Source: Microbacteriaceae bacterium PS02344 (lineage in GTDB: Bacteria > Actinomycetota > Actinomycetes > Actinomycetales > Microbacteriaceae). From it: DNA of 64,000 bases. Position numbers and translations under genes: made by a program. This document shows positions 9,242 to 19,619 of the stretch, one piece after another. Below the pieces are notes generated by a model. The model worked only from the letters and a program-made list of their open reading frames with translations, ran no database searches and was not told the DNA's origin. Location: NCBI GenBank assembly GCA_029959905.1, contig JASCNZ010000003.1, forward strand, positions 62,001-126,000, in the 5' to 3' direction. Every line of letters starts with the position of its first letter. The stretch's first letter is position 1.

Positions 9242-9259
9242 GTTCGTCGAAGGTTAACG
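9242..9259 (+). promoter_or_regulatory. Weak PHO-box-like repeats in the phoU-senX3 intergenic region
   Basis: GTTCGTC at 9242 and GTTAACG at 9253 are 11 bases apart. A lone GGTGAAC (9328-9334) sits just before the senX3 -10. They resemble the pstS box but are degenerate, so RegX3 autoregulation is only a suggestion. No gene was seen in 9136-9352. Confidence 0.35.
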
Positions 9260-9340
9260 AACGGTGCCCAGTGAGTGAATAGTACTTCTCCGGATGCCGG
9301 GGAGGCCCGGAAACCCGCAGGAGGCCGGGTGAACGCACTC

Positions 9341-9346
9341 TACGCT
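9341..9346 (+). promoter_or_regulatory. Leaderless -10 element of senX3 (TACGCT)
   Basis: TACGCT lies exactly six bases before the ATG at 9353. Confidence 0.65.
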
Positions 9347-9352
9347 GGAGAC

Positions 9353-10573
9353 ATGACCGAGACGCAGATCGCCTTGATCGCCCTGGCCGTCGGCCTCGCG
9401 ATCGGTATCGGCCTCTCCCTCCTCATCGCCTGGGCCTACCGGGCTCGCGCCCGTGTCGCGGAGGAGACGTCGAACGCCGTTCCCGATGGCATCTCCGACG
9501 TGCTCGAGAGCATGGACGACGCCGCGTGCGTGGTCGACGCCTCGGGTCTCGTGCTCGCGTCGTCGCAGGCGGCGACGCGCTTCGGGATCGACGTCGGGTC
9601 GGCGCTCGAGAACCCCGAGCTGCGGCTGCTGGTGCGCCGCGTGCGGGCGTCGGGCGGCACGGCCACCGAATCGCTGCGGATCACGCGGGGCGGCCTCAGC
9701 CTCGACCCCCGTCTGGTGGCCGCACGCGCGAGCGTGCTGGGTCCCCGGCTCACGCTGCTCATCATCCGCGACGTGACCGAGCAGGAGCGTCTCGACCAGA
9801 TGCGCCGCGACTTCGTCGCGAACACCAGTCACGAGCTGAAGACGCCCGTCGGTGCGGTGACCCTCCTCGCAGAGGCGATCGAGTCGGCCGCCGACGACCC
9901 CGCGCAGGTGCGCATCTTCGCCTCGCGCATCTCGGCCGAGGCGGGGCGTCTGGCGCAGCTGACCGGTCGCATCATGAGCCTGTCCCGGCTGCAGGCCGAC
10001 GACGGACTCGGCGATGCCGTACCCGTCGCGATCGACGAGGTCATTGCGAAGTCGATCGAGGCGCACGTCGTGCAGGCCGACTCCGCCGGCGTCGAGATCA
10101 CGCGCGGCGGAGACCGGGGGCTGTGGGTGCGCGGCGACGCGCAGATCCTCGTCGAAGCCGTGGGCAACCTGATCGTGAACGCGATCGTCTACTCGCCGCG
10201 TGGATCTCGCGTGGGAGTCGGAGTGCGCGCGGAGGACGGGGTCATCGAGATCGCCGTCTCCGACCAGGGCATCGGCATCGCCGAGGTCGACCGCGAGCGC
10301 ATCTTCGAGCGCTTCTACCGCGCCGACGAGGCCCGTTCGCGGCGCACCGGCGGGACCGGCCTGGGGCTGTCGATCGTCAAGCACGCCACGCAGCGCCACG
10401 GCGGCGAGGTGCGGTTGTGGTCGCGCCCGGGACGCGGTTCGACGTTCACGATGCGGCTCCCGGCCATCGATGCGCCGCCGATGGCGGACCCCGCCACCAA
10501 GGTCAAGAAGAAGCGCGACCGGAAGCCCCCGAAGACGGCGGCCGTGCGCGTACGGAAAGGTGACAGAGCATGA
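9353..10573 (+). CDS. senX3: Phosphate sensor histidine kinase SenX3
   Basis: The 406-residue kinase has one membrane helix (residues 5-29), a PAS-like sensory region (45-150), and the phosphorylation motif NTSHELKTP with His160. A HATPase domain follows with NLIVNAIVYSP (N box), SDQGIGIAEVDRERIFERFYR (G1/F) and GGTGLGLSIVKH (G2). The lysine-rich C-terminal tail is unusual but not unique. It lacks an extracellular sensor domain, as expected for SenX3/PhoR kinases that read PhoU/Pst. Its stop overlaps the regX3 start as ATGA. Confidence 0.93.
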   Translation: MTETQIALIALAVGLAIGIGLSLLIAWAYRARARVAEETSNAVPDGISDVLESMDDAACVVDASGLVLASSQAATRFGIDVGSALENPELRLLVRRVRASGGTATESLRITRGGLSLDPRLVAARASVLGPRLTLLIIRDVTEQERLDQMRRDFVANTSHELKTPVGAVTLLAEAIESAADDPAQVRIFASRISAEAGRLAQLTGRIMSLSRLQADDGLGDAVPVAIDEVIAKSIEAHVVQADSAGVEITRGGDRGLWVRGDAQILVEAVGNLIVNAIVYSPRGSRVGVGVRAEDGVIEIAVSDQGIGIAEVDRERIFERFYRADEARSRRTGGTGLGLSIVKHATQRHGGEVRLWSRPGRGSTFTMRLPAIDAPPMADPATKVKKKRDRKPPKTAAVRVRKGDRA

Positions 10574-11253
10574 CCCGCATCCTTCTCGTCGAGGACGAGC
10601 CCGATCTCGCCGACCCGCTGGCCTATCTGCTGCGCCGCGAGGGCTACGAGGTCGAGATCGCCGAAGACGGACCGACCGCGCTGAGCGCGTTCCGCGAGCG
10701 GGGTGCGGACATCGTGCTGCTCGACCTCATGCTGCCGGGGATGCCCGGCACGGAGGTGTGCCGGCAGATCCGGTCGTCGTCGGCGGTGCCGATCATCATG
10801 CTCACGGCCAAGGACTCCGAGGTCGACATCGTGGTGGGTCTCGAGTTGGGGGCGGATGACTACGTGACGAAGCCGTACTCGTCGCGCGAACTGCTCGCCC
10901 GCATGCGCGCGGTGCTGCGCCGGGTCGTGCAGGCCGACAGCGAGCTCGACGAGCGCGTGCTCGACGGCGGCCGCGTGTCGCTCGACATCGACCGGCACAC
11001 CGTCTCGGTGGCGGGGCAGCTGATCAACATGCCGCTGAAGGAGTTCGAGCTGCTGGAGGTGCTGATGCGCAACGCGGGCCGAGTGCTCACGCGTGGACAG
11101 CTCATCGATCGGGTGTGGGGGAGCGACTACTTCGGCGACACGAAGACGCTCGACGTGCACATCAAGCGCATCCGCTCGCGCATCGAGGTGAACCCCAGTG
11201 AGCCGGTCATGCTGGTGACGGTGCGCGGGCTCGGTTACCGCTTCGAGGGGTGA
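10570..11253 (+). CDS. regX3: Phosphate response regulator RegX3 (PhoB/OmpR family)
   Basis: The 227-residue protein has a receiver domain with acidic pocket E8-D9, phospho-acceptor D52 (VLLDLMLPG) and lysine in DDYVTKPYS. The winged-helix effector domain has VWGSDYFGDTKTLDVHIKRIR and ends TVRGLGYRFEG. Translationally coupled to senX3, it is expected to bind GTTCACC-type PHO boxes such as the one at pstS. The 79 bases after it contain an abnormal pure G/C stretch (11284-11325) and no gene. Confidence 0.94.
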   Translation: MTRILLVEDEPDLADPLAYLLRREGYEVEIAEDGPTALSAFRERGADIVLLDLMLPGMPGTEVCRQIRSSSAVPIIMLTAKDSEVDIVVGLELGADDYVTKPYSSRELLARMRAVLRRVVQADSELDERVLDGGRVSLDIDRHTVSVAGQLINMPLKEFELLEVLMRNAGRVLTRGQLIDRVWGSDYFGDTKTLDVHIKRIRSRIEVNPSEPVMLVTVRGLGYRFEG

Positions 11254-11283
11254 CCGCGCGGCACCCTCACCGGGTATGGCGCA

Positions 11284-11325
11284 GGCCCGCCCCCCCGGGG
11301 GCCCGCCGGCGCCCCACCCGGGGCG
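11284..11325. other. Abnormal G/C-only stretch between convergent genes
   Basis: This intergenic piece is almost entirely runs of C and G with only one or two A. It could hold the regX3 terminator stem. It closely resembles the corrupted patch inside serC at 46091-46165, so base-calling error is possible. Confidence 0.45.
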
Positions 11326-11332
11326 CAGAGGC

Positions 11333-11806
11333 TCACTCCGCGTCGGGGGCGCGGTCCTTGTAGTACGAGAGCGAACCGTCGAGCACCGGCACGGCGGTCG
11401 TGACACCCGTGGCGTCGCCCGACTGGAAGTGGATGTCGATGGTCGACCCGGGCATGGCGTCGAGGTCGACGATGCGCAGCGGCTCGGCGTCGGCGCCGAG
11501 GCTGACGCGGCCGTTCGCCGGCACCGTCACCGTGAGCGGCTCGATGTCCTGGAACGAGATGGTCAGGGTGGCGCGCTCGGAGGTGGGGTTCACGATCGCG
11601 GCGACGAGGTTGCCGACCGAGCCGTCCTCGGTGGCGACGATGAACACGTTGCGCACGTCGAGCGGACCGTCGGAGTCGGAGACGTTCACACCGTCGGAGG
11701 CCGAGTACTCGATGGTCGTGGCCTGCGGCGAGATGAACGTGCAGCCCGTGGCGCCGAGAAGGACGAGGGCGCTGAGGGCGGCAGACGCAACAAGGCGCGA
11801 TTTCAC
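11333..11806 (-). CDS. Secreted lipoprotein of unknown function
   Basis: The 157-residue protein starts VKSRLVASAALSALVLLG and has the lipobox GATGC, so it is predicted to be lipidated and surface-anchored. The mature part (about 130 residues) looks like a beta-sandwich, with TLTISFQDIEPLTVTVPANGR and a DUF4307- or copper-chaperone-like feel but no diagnostic motif. The GTG start is preceded by AGGAGG. It converges on regX3 and is divergent from carD. Confidence 0.75.
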   Translation of the reverse strand: MKSRLVASAALSALVLLGATGCTFISPQATTIEYSASDGVNVSDSDGPLDVRNVFIVATEDGSVGNLVAAIVNPTSERATLTISFQDIEPLTVTVPANGRVSLGADAEPLRIVDLDAMPGSTIDIHFQSGDATGVTTAVPVLDGSLSYYKDRAPDAE

Positions 11807-11910
11807 GGGTCCTCCTGGGGTCCGACGGGGATGTCCGTGTCCCATTCTATGGGTATGGGCGACCGGCATCGGGACCAGGGGTGGCGAACCTTAGCGCATA
11901 TCCCCTGTGG

Positions 11911-11916
11911 TATCCT
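11911..11916 (+). promoter_or_regulatory. Predicted -10 element of carD (TATCCT)
   Basis: TATCCT lies 26 bases before the carD ATG. Unlike most promoters here it leaves a short leader that holds the ribosome site GAAAGGA. Confidence 0.55.
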
Positions 11917-11942
11917 TGAGGTTGCCGAAAGGACTTGTTTTT

Positions 11943-12425
11943 ATGCTTTTTGAGGTTGGCGAGACCGTCGTCTATCCGCACCATGGCGCTGCGACCATCA
12001 TCGAGGTCAAGGAGCGCATCATCAAGGGTGAGGCGAAGAAGTACCTGAAGCTCAACGTGACCCAGGGCGACCTGGTCATCGAGGTGCCCGCAGAGAACGT
12101 CGACCTCGTCGGCGTGCGCGATGTGATCGGCAAGGAGGGCCTCGACCACGTGTTCGAGGTGCTGCGCGCGCCGTTCACCGAGGAGCCGACCAACTGGTCG
12201 CGTCGTTACAAGGCGAACCTCGAGAAGCTCGCGTCGGGCGACGTCATCAAGGTCAGCGAGGTCGTGCGCGACCTCTGGCGCCGCGATCAGGACCGCGGCC
12301 TGTCGGCAGGCGAGAAGCGGATGCTGGCGAAGGCCCGTCAGATCCTCATCTCCGAGCTGGCACTCGCCGAGAAGATCGACGAGGACAAGGCGGGCGCACT
12401 GCTCGACGAGGTCCTCGCCTCCTGA
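11943..12425 (+). CDS. carD: RNA polymerase-binding transcription factor CarD
   Basis: CarD binds the RNA polymerase beta subunit and stabilises open complexes at housekeeping promoters. The 160-residue protein has the N-terminal RNAP-interaction Tudor-like domain ([21 protein letters not shown]) and a helical DNA-binding C-terminus with the conserved [17 protein letters not shown] and [23 protein letters not shown]. The start at 11943 matches the family and has GAAAGGA upstream. A hairpin follows the gene. Confidence 0.96.
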   Translation: MLFEVGETVVYPHHGAATIIEVKERIIKGEAKKYLKLNVTQGDLVIEVPAENVDLVGVRDVIGKEGLDHVFEVLRAPFTEEPTNWSRRYKANLEKLASGDVIKVSEVVRDLWRRDQDRGLSAGEKRMLAKARQILISELALAEKIDEDKAGALLDEVLAS

Positions 12426-12440
12426 GCCGAGACTCCCGAA

Positions 12441-12466
12441 GGGGCGGCTGCTGCGGCATCCGCCCC
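12441..12466 (+). terminator. Possible terminator hairpin after carD
   Basis: GGGGCGG (12441-12447) pairs with CCGCCCC (12460-12466) around a 12-base loop. It is short, with no T tract. Confidence 0.4.
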
Positions 12467-12491
12467 GTCGTCGTCCCCGCACCGCGCCCGG

Positions 12492-12497
12492 TAGCGT
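12492..12497 (+). promoter_or_regulatory. Leaderless -10 element of ispDF (TAGCGT)
   Basis: TAGCGT lies exactly six bases before the GTG at 12504. Confidence 0.65.
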
Positions 12498-12503
12498 GAG
12501 GGC

Positions 12504-13763
12504 GTGACCCTGATTCCCGTTCCGCGCACCGCGGTGATCGTCGTCGCGGCCGGCTCCGGCACGCGTCTGGATGCCGGCGCGCCCAAGGCGTTTGTCGGCA
12601 TCGACTCCTTCTCGGTGCTGCGGCATGCGCTGGACGGCGTGTTCGCGGCCTCCCCCGCGCAGGTCGTGGTCGTGGCGCCGCCGGGCTTCGAAGGCGACGC
12701 CGAGACCGAGCTGCGCGGCGCCGCCGGCGACCGCGTCGACCTCGGACGTGTGGTGACCGGGGGAGAGACGCGTCAGCAGTCGGTCGCCGCGGGTCTCGCC
12801 GCCCTCTGGGGCGACGTGGAGGTCGTGCTCGTGCACGACGCGGCCCGGGCGCTGACCCCGCCGGACCAGATCGACGCGGTCGCCGCGGCGGTGACCGAGG
12901 GGACGGGTGTCATCCCCGCGCTGCCCGTCGTCGACACCCTCAAACGCGTCGACGGCGACCGGGTGATCGCCCCCGTCGACCGCTCCGAGCTCGCGGCTGC
13001 CCAGACCCCGCAGGGGTTCCCGCGCGCGGCGCTCGAAGCCGCCTACGCGGCGGCCCTCGCGTCTGGCGTGGACTACACCGACGACGCGGCGCTGTTCGCG
13101 GCCGCCGGCGGGACGGTGCGCCACATCCCCGGATCGGCGCGCGCGTTCAAGATCACCACGCCCGACGACCTCGACCGGGCACGCCGGGTCCTCGCGGTCC
13201 CTGACCCCGCCATCGGCGGTCACGCGGTCGTCGCAGCGCCGTCCGCCTCCGCGACGACGCCCGCCGCCGGCATCCCCCGGATCGGCATCGGCACCGACGT
13301 GCACGCGTTCGGCGGCGAGGGCGACCTGTGGCTCGCCGGTCTCGAGTGGTCGGGGGAACCCGCGCTCTCGGGGCACTCCGACGGCGATGCGGTCGCTCAT
13401 GCGATCGTCGACGCGCTGCTCGGCGCCGCGGGCCTCGGCGACATCGGCGAGCACTTCGGTACCGCGCATCCCGAGTACGCCGGGGCGCACGCCGCCGTGT
13501 TCCTGGCCCGCACGCGCGAGCTGCTCGACGAGGCGGGCTTCACGATCGGCAACGTGTCGGCCCAGTTCCAGGGCAATCGTCCCCGGTTCAGCGCCCGCCG
13601 CGGAGAGGCGGAGCGCGCTCTCTCGCAGGCGCTCGGGGGTGCCCCCGTGTCGATCACCGCCACGACCACCGACCGGCTCGGGTTCGCGGGGCGCGGCGAG
13701 GGCATCGCGGTCACGGCGGTCGCCGTCGTCTTCTCCCGGGGTGGAGCCGACCGGGCCGAGTAG
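12504..13763 (+). CDS. ispDF: Bifunctional IspD/IspF enzyme of the MEP isoprenoid pathway
   Basis: One 419-residue polypeptide carries two steps of the MEP pathway. Residues 1-235 are the MEP cytidylyltransferase IspD (VIVVAAGSGTRLDAGAPKAF nucleotide-binding loop; VLVHDAARALT). Residues 255-415 are the cyclodiphosphate synthase IspF (GIGTDVHAFG metal site; LSGHSDGDAVAHAIVDALLG; ATTTDRLGFAGRGEGIAV). The usual FPDTDP loop of IspF reads FGTAHP. The two domains are joined by an Ala-rich linker. The product feeds the isoprenoids used by the crt operon at 49-57 kb. The stop codon TAG is also the start of the cysS -10 element. Confidence 0.95.
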   Translation: MTLIPVPRTAVIVVAAGSGTRLDAGAPKAFVGIDSFSVLRHALDGVFAASPAQVVVVAPPGFEGDAETELRGAAGDRVDLGRVVTGGETRQQSVAAGLAALWGDVEVVLVHDAARALTPPDQIDAVAAAVTEGTGVIPALPVVDTLKRVDGDRVIAPVDRSELAAAQTPQGFPRAALEAAYAAALASGVDYTDDAALFAAAGGTVRHIPGSARAFKITTPDDLDRARRVLAVPDPAIGGHAVVAAPSASATTPAAGIPRIGIGTDVHAFGGEGDLWLAGLEWSGEPALSGHSDGDAVAHAIVDALLGAAGLGDIGEHFGTAHPEYAGAHAAVFLARTRELLDEAGFTIGNVSAQFQGNRPRFSARRGEAERALSQALGGAPVSITATTTDRLGFAGRGEGIAVTAVAVVFSRGGADRAE

Positions 13764-13766
13764 GCT
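13761..13766 (+). promoter_or_regulatory. Leaderless -10 element of cysS (TAGGCT), overlapping the ispDF stop
   Basis: TAGGCT lies six bases before the GTG at 13773, and its TAG is the ispDF stop codon. Confidence 0.6.
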
Positions 13767-13772
13767 TGAGCG

Positions 13773-15176
13773 GTGACCCTCCGCCTCCACGACACCCGAG
13801 CACAGGAATTGCGCGACTTCGTGCCGCTCGACGCCGAGAACGTCACCATGTACGTCTGCGGCCCGACGGTGCAGTCCGGCCCGCACATCGGACACGTCCG
13901 CGCGGCGCTCAGCTTCGATCTGCTGCGACGCTGGCTGGAGGAGAAGCACGGACGGGTCACCTTCGTGCGCAACGTCACGGACATCGACGACAAGGTGCTC
14001 GCGAACGCCACCGCCACCGAACCGTGGTGGGCGCTCGCCTACCGGATCGAGCAGGAGTTCACCGCGGCCTACTCCGCCGTCGGCATCCTGCCCCCCACCT
14101 ACGAACCGCGCGCGACCGCCTCTGTTCCGCAGATGCAGGAGCTCGTCGCTCGGCTCATCGAGCGCGGTCACGCCTACCCCGCAGCCGACGAGTCGGGAGA
14201 CGTGTATTTCGACGTGCGTTCGTGGGCCGAGTACGGCGCGCTCACGCACCAGTCCGTCGACGCGATGGAGGCCGCGGAGGACGCCGATCCGCGCGGCAAG
14301 CGCAACCCCCAGGACTTCGCACTCTGGAAGGGCGCCAAGCCCGACGAGCCGGCCGACGCGACCTGGGCATCGCCGTGGGGCTCCGGACGACCCGGCTGGC
14401 ACATCGAATGCTCCGCGATGGCGCGGCGCTACCTCGGCAGCGAATTCGACATCCACGGGGGCGGCCTCGACCTCCGCTTCCCCCACCACGAGAACGAGCT
14501 CGCCCAGTCGACCGCCGCCGGTGACGCCTTCGCGCGCTACTGGATGCACAACGGCCTCGTCACCGTGAACGGGCAGAAGATGTCGAAGTCGCTCGGCAAC
14601 TTCACCCTCGCCGCCGACGTGCTCGCGCAGCACGATCCGCTCGTCGTCCGCTATGCGCTCGCCGCAGCGCACTACCGGTCGAGCCTCGACCTGTCGGAGA
14701 GCTCGTGGTCCGAGGCCGAGTCCGCACTCGGACGCATCTCGACCTTCGTCTCGCGCGTGCGTCGTTCGCTGCCGGGGGCGCCGGACGAAACGTCCATCGG
14801 CCGGGTTCCTGCGGCGTTCTCCGCCGCGATGGACGACGACCTCGGCGTGCCGCAGGCGCTCGCCGTGCTGCACGAGACCGTGCGTCGCGGGAACGCCGCG
14901 ATCGACGACGCCGCCGTCGATGAGGCCTGGGCCGCCTTCGTCGAGGTCGACGCGATGGTGCGGATCCTCGGATTTGACGAGATCATGGGAAGCGGCGGCG
15001 ACGCCGCCGAGCACCGCACACTCGACGCCCTCGTGCAGACGATGATCGCGCAGCGCGCGCAGGCACGTGCAGACAAGGATTGGGCCGCAGCCGATCGCAT
15101 CCGTGATGCGATCGCCGCGGCAGGAATCACGCTGGAGGACACTCCGGCCGGAACTCATTGGAGTATCGATGGTTAA
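13773..15176 (+). CDS. cysS: Cysteinyl-tRNA synthetase
   Basis: The 467-residue class I synthetase charges tRNA-Cys. The zinc and active-site segment [21 protein letters not shown] includes the HIGH-type HIGH motif as PHIGH. The second zinc/helix motif is [15 protein letters not shown], with [19 protein letters not shown] after it. The KMSKS loop is [11 protein letters not shown]. Length and order are as usual for the family. The 3' end overlaps rlmB by 8 bases. Confidence 0.97.
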   Translation: MTLRLHDTRAQELRDFVPLDAENVTMYVCGPTVQSGPHIGHVRAALSFDLLRRWLEEKHGRVTFVRNVTDIDDKVLANATATEPWWALAYRIEQEFTAAYSAVGILPPTYEPRATASVPQMQELVARLIERGHAYPAADESGDVYFDVRSWAEYGALTHQSVDAMEAAEDADPRGKRNPQDFALWKGAKPDEPADATWASPWGSGRPGWHIECSAMARRYLGSEFDIHGGGLDLRFPHHENELAQSTAAGDAFARYWMHNGLVTVNGQKMSKSLGNFTLAADVLAQHDPLVVRYALAAAHYRSSLDLSESSWSEAESALGRISTFVSRVRRSLPGAPDETSIGRVPAAFSAAMDDDLGVPQALAVLHETVRRGNAAIDDAAVDEAWAAFVEVDAMVRILGFDEIMGSGGDAAEHRTLDALVQTMIAQRAQARADKDWAAADRIRDAIAAAGITLEDTPAGTHWSIDG

Positions 15177-16173
15177 GCCAGGTCGCCCCGGAGCGGGCAA
15201 CAGCAAGAAGAAGGGGCCCTCCAAGGGCACCGGAGGCCTCGGGCGCAAGGCGCTCGAGGGGCGCGGACCGACCCCGAAGGCGGAGGACCGCGCCTGGCAC
15301 CCCGCCGGGAAGCGCAAAGCGGCGGCGGAGCGCTACGCGGCATCCGGCGGCAAGGGCAAGCCGGGGCAGCGTCAGACCGCGGGCGGCAACCCCAACCGCT
15401 CGGCCCGCGCGAAGGACAACACCACCGACACCGAGGTCGTCACCGGCCGCAATTCGGTGCTCGAGGCGCTGCGGGCGAAGATCCCGGCAACCGCGTTCTA
15501 CATCGCGCAGCGCGTCGAGATGGACGACCGGGTGAAGGAGATGCTGTCGATCGCGACGCATCGCGGCATCCCGGTGCTCGAGGTGACCCGCCAGGAGCTC
15601 GACCGCATGGCCGGTTTCGACGGCGTGCACCAGGGCGTCGCCATCAAGGTGCCGCCGTACGAGTATGCGCACCCGCAGGACCTGCTCGAGAGCACCATCG
15701 ACAAGGGGCAGGTGCCGCTGTTCGTCGCGCTCGACGGCATCACCGACTCGCGCAACCTCGGTGCGATCATCCGTTCGGCCGCCGCTTTCGGCAGCCACGG
15801 TGTCATCCTGCCGCAGCGCCGCTCCGCCGGCGTGAACTCGGCGGCGTGGAAGACCAGCGCCGGCGCCGCCGCGCGGCTGCCCGTCGCGCTCGCGACCAAC
15901 CTGACGTCGCTGCTCAAGGACTTCAAGAAGCAGGGCGTCTTCATCCTCGGGCTCGCCGGTGACGGCGACGTCGACCTGCCCGCCCTGCAGCTCGCCGACC
16001 GCCCCGTGGTGATCGTCGCGGGTGCCGAGGGCAAGGGGCTCTCGCGCCTCGTGCGCGAGACCTGCGATCAGATCGTCTCGATCCCGATCTCGACCGCGAC
16101 CGAGTCGCTCAACGTCGGCATCGCCACCTCGGTCGCGCTGTACCAGGTCGCCACCATCCGTTCGGCGTCCTGA
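15169..16173 (+). CDS. rlmB: 23S rRNA (guanosine-2'-O-)-methyltransferase RlmB (TrmH/SpoU family)
   Basis: The 334-residue protein has a basic, disordered N-terminal tail (residues 1-85, rich in Gly, Lys and Pro), a substrate-binding domain starting [12 protein letters not shown], and a SPOUT knot domain. The SPOUT motifs are [40 protein letters not shown] and [21 protein letters not shown]. It methylates a conserved guanosine in 23S rRNA. Its ATG lies inside the cysS end (8-base overlap), a gene order common in actinobacteria. Confidence 0.95.
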   Translation: MVKPGRPGAGNSKKKGPSKGTGGLGRKALEGRGPTPKAEDRAWHPAGKRKAAAERYAASGGKGKPGQRQTAGGNPNRSARAKDNTTDTEVVTGRNSVLEALRAKIPATAFYIAQRVEMDDRVKEMLSIATHRGIPVLEVTRQELDRMAGFDGVHQGVAIKVPPYEYAHPQDLLESTIDKGQVPLFVALDGITDSRNLGAIIRSAAAFGSHGVILPQRRSAGVNSAAWKTSAGAAARLPVALATNLTSLLKDFKKQGVFILGLAGDGDVDLPALQLADRPVVIVAGAEGKGLSRLVRETCDQIVSIPISTATESLNVGIATSVALYQVATIRSAS

Positions 16174-16216
16174 CCGCCGTCGCCGCCGCACCGTTTCGCC
16201 GAAGAGGAGAGCACGC

Positions 16217-16858
16217 ATGAGCCGCATCGTCGTTCTGGGAGGCACCGGCTACGCCGGTCGACACATCGTCGCCGAAGCCGTGCAGCGGGGTCATGAGGTC
16301 ATCGCGCTGTCGCGCTCGGTGCCCACGGATGCCGTCGCGGGGGCGTCGTACGTGCAGGGCTCGGTGCTCGAGCTCGCGCCGCTCGCCGGAGTCTTCGCCG
16401 GTGCGGATGCCGTGGTGTCGGCGTTGTCGCCCCGCGGCGACATGGAGGACCGCGTGCTCGACGCCCTCGACGGCATCGCCAACCTGCTCGGCGGCACGGG
16501 CACGCGGCTCGGCGTCGTCGGGGGAGCGGGTGGCAGCCTCGTCGCCCCGGGCGGACCCCGGCTTTTCGACCAGGACTTCCCCGAGGAGTACGCGCACGAG
16601 GCCCAGGTCGGCATCGACTCGCTCGCCCTGCTCGAGTCGACGCCCGACGACCTCGACTGGTTCTTCGTGCACCCCGCCGAGGTCTTCGGACCCTGGGCGG
16701 AGGGGGAGTGCACCGGCCACTACCGCGACGGCGGCGACGTGCTCGTGCGCGACGCCGATGGCAACTCGTTCATCTCGGGCGCCGACTTCGCGGTGGCGGT
16801 CGTCGACGAGATCGAGCAGGCGAATCACCGCCGCGAGCGGTTCACCGTCGGCTACTGA
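16217..16858 (+). CDS. NAD(P)-binding Rossmann-fold protein (atypical SDR/epimerase-like)
   Basis: The 213-residue protein opens with VVLGGTGYAGRHIVAEA, the GGxGxxG dinucleotide-binding motif of NmrA/atypical short-chain dehydrogenases. It has later DAVVSALSPRGDMEDRVLDA and VVGGAGGS blocks. There is no YxxxK catalytic pair, so a reductase, epimerase or regulatory NAD(P) sensor role is possible. A GAAGAGGAGA ribosome site precedes the ATG. It follows rlmB by 43 bases and may be cotranscribed. Confidence 0.8.
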   Translation: MSRIVVLGGTGYAGRHIVAEAVQRGHEVIALSRSVPTDAVAGASYVQGSVLELAPLAGVFAGADAVVSALSPRGDMEDRVLDALDGIANLLGGTGTRLGVVGGAGGSLVAPGGPRLFDQDFPEEYAHEAQVGIDSLALLESTPDDLDWFFVHPAEVFGPWAEGECTGHYRDGGDVLVRDADGNSFISGADFAVAVVDEIEQANHRRERFTVGY

Positions 16859-16885
16859 CACCCGCGCCGGCGGCGACCCTGTCGA

Positions 16886-18196
16886 TCAGACCAGATCGCG
16901 CCAGTCGACCTCGTCGTCGCCCTCGTCGTCAGAGGTGGGCGTCGCCCCGGTGACGACCGGCAGGCTCATGGTCTCGGTCGGCGGGCCCATGATGGTCGCC
17001 TCGTCGCGTCGATGCCGGAGGACCTCGTTGATGTAGCTCGTGAGCACCTCGGCCAGGGGGACCGGTCGACCCTGCGCCTGAGAGAGGTACCAGCGGTGCT
17101 CCAGCACCTGGTGGAACACCTCGGCCGGTTCGAGCTTGGCGCGCAGGTCGTAGGGGATCGCGCGCACGACCGGCTCGAACACGCGCGTCAACCACTCGTG
17201 CGCGTACATCTCCTCGTCGGCCCACTGCTTGGTCGAGCGGGCGCGGAACTCGTCGAGATCGTTGAGCAGTCGACGCGCCTGGTTCTCCTCGACGTCGAGG
17301 CCGGTCAGGCGGATGAGCCGGCGCTGGTGGTGCCCGGCGTCGACGACCTTCGGCTGGATCTCGACGACCGTGCCGTCGGCGGTGGTCGTCATCGACATCT
17401 CGTCGATGTCGAAGCCGAGCGCGTTCAATCGTTCGACGCGCTCCGTGATGCGCCACGTCTCGGAGGTCGAGAAGGAGTCCTGCTCCGTCAGCTCCGCCCA
17501 CAGCGAGCGGTACGACGAGACGATGCCGTCGGCGATGGCCACCGCATCCACCCCGTTCTCGAGCCGCCCGCCGGCGGCGAGGTCCATGACCTCGCCGGCG
17601 ATGTTCGTGCGAGCGAGGTCGAGGTCGTACGAGCGCTGGCCGTCGGTCAGCCCCTCCTCGTGCAGCTCACCTGTCTCGGCGTCGACGAGGTACGCCGCGA
17701 AGGCGCCGGCGTCGCGGCGGAAGAGGGTGTTCGAGAGCGAGACGTCGCCCCAGTAGAAGCCCACGTTGTGCAGGCGCACGAGCAGCAGGGCGAGTGCGTC
17801 GACGAGGCGCGTGGCGGTGTCGGGTCGCAGCACCTGGGTGAAGAGCGCCCGGTAGGGCATGGAGAAACGCAGGTGCGAGGTGACCAGGGCGGCCGGGAGA
17901 GGCTCGCCGTCGGCATCCGTCCGGCCCGCGATCACCGCGACGCGCTCAACGCACGGCACGTCGAGGCGGCGCAGGTTGCCGAGCATCTCGTACTCACGGC
18001 GCGCCATCTCCTCCGTGGTCTCCTTGACCGCCACCACGCGGCCCGAAAGGTCGGCGAAGCGCACGAGGTGGCGGGAGAGGCCTTTCGGCAGCGAGACGAT
18101 GTGCTCCGACGGCCACCGGGCGAGGGTCGTCGACCACGGCAGCCCGAGCAAGCCGGGGTCGATCGAGCTCGCGGTGATGCGCAGCGAATCCTGCAT
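16886..18196 (-). CDS. DUF4032 protein with a kinase-like fold
   Basis: The 436-residue protein looks like a lipopolysaccharide-kinase or aminoglycoside-kinase relative. A lysine in VVAVKETTEEMARREYEML could hold ATP. The catalytic-loop-like LHNVGFYWGDVSLSNTLF is near residue 145 and an acidic DFG-like AAYLVDAETGE near residue 165. The C-terminal half matches what I know as DUF4032 (WADEEMYAHEWLTRVFEPVVRAIP). The C-terminal tail is acidic. Target and product are unknown. The gene stands alone and ends beside the end of 16217-16858. Confidence 0.75.
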   Translation of the reverse strand: MQDSLRITASSIDPGLLGLPWSTTLARWPSEHIVSLPKGLSRHLVRFADLSGRVVAVKETTEEMARREYEMLGNLRRLDVPCVERVAVIAGRTDADGEPLPAALVTSHLRFSMPYRALFTQVLRPDTATRLVDALALLLVRLHNVGFYWGDVSLSNTLFRRDAGAFAAYLVDAETGELHEEGLTDGQRSYDLDLARTNIAGEVMDLAAGGRLENGVDAVAIADGIVSSYRSLWAELTEQDSFSTSETWRITERVERLNALGFDIDEMSMTTTADGTVVEIQPKVVDAGHHQRRLIRLTGLDVEENQARRLLNDLDEFRARSTKQWADEEMYAHEWLTRVFEPVVRAIPYDLRAKLEPAEVFHQVLEHRWYLSQAQGRPVPLAEVLTSYINEVLRHRRDEATIMGPPTETMSLPVVTGATPTSDDEGDDEVDWRDLV

Positions 18197-18228
18197 GGGG
18201 CTCCCGGAGATCGAGGGGCGGACGCAGA

Positions 18229-18263
18229 CGCGGCGCGGGCGACCGAAGTCGACCCGCGCCGCG
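18229..18263 (-). terminator. Terminator hairpin of the ABC ATPase gene
   Basis: An 11-bp perfect stem (CGCGGCGCGGG with CCCGCGCCGCG) encloses an inner CGAC/GTCG stem with a CGAA loop. It lies 15 bases after the ATPase stop. Confidence 0.7.
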
Positions 18264-18277
18264 AGTGGTGCGACCGA

Positions 18278-19381
<1,104 letters not shown>

Positions 19382-19521
19382 GATGTTTCTCCTTCACCGG
19401 CAGGTACGTGCCGGACGATCCGTAGTGATGGAAGCGGCAGCCTCGCCGCCGTGACCCCTCATCGGGTCGGGATCAGTATGACATGGATGCCTTCACCTGG
19501 GTATTTCTCAGGTGCGGTGGT

Positions 19522-19527
19522 TAGCAT
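19522..19527 (+). promoter_or_regulatory. Predicted -10 element of the DsbA-like gene (TAGCAT)
   Basis: TAGCAT lies 92 bases before the ATG at 19620, giving a leader with AAGAGGAA as ribosome site. The rest of 19382-19619 shows no gene. Confidence 0.45.
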
Positions 19528-19619
19528 CGAGACCGGCCGTTTTCCCGCGGCGACCGTCGATCCTCCGAGCATCCGACGGTCGGGGTCACCCTGCCCCCGT
19601 GAGACTTTCAAGAGGAACG

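Noticed and set aside
12504..13763. Possible artefactual fusion of ispD and ispF
   Set aside because: Fused IspDF enzymes are known in bacteria and both halves are complete with a normal linker.
11847..15317. Open frame of over 1100 codons on the minus strand across carD, ispDF and cysS
   Set aside because: It crosses three recognised genes and has low-complexity Arg/Gly/Val composition, which indicates a shadow.
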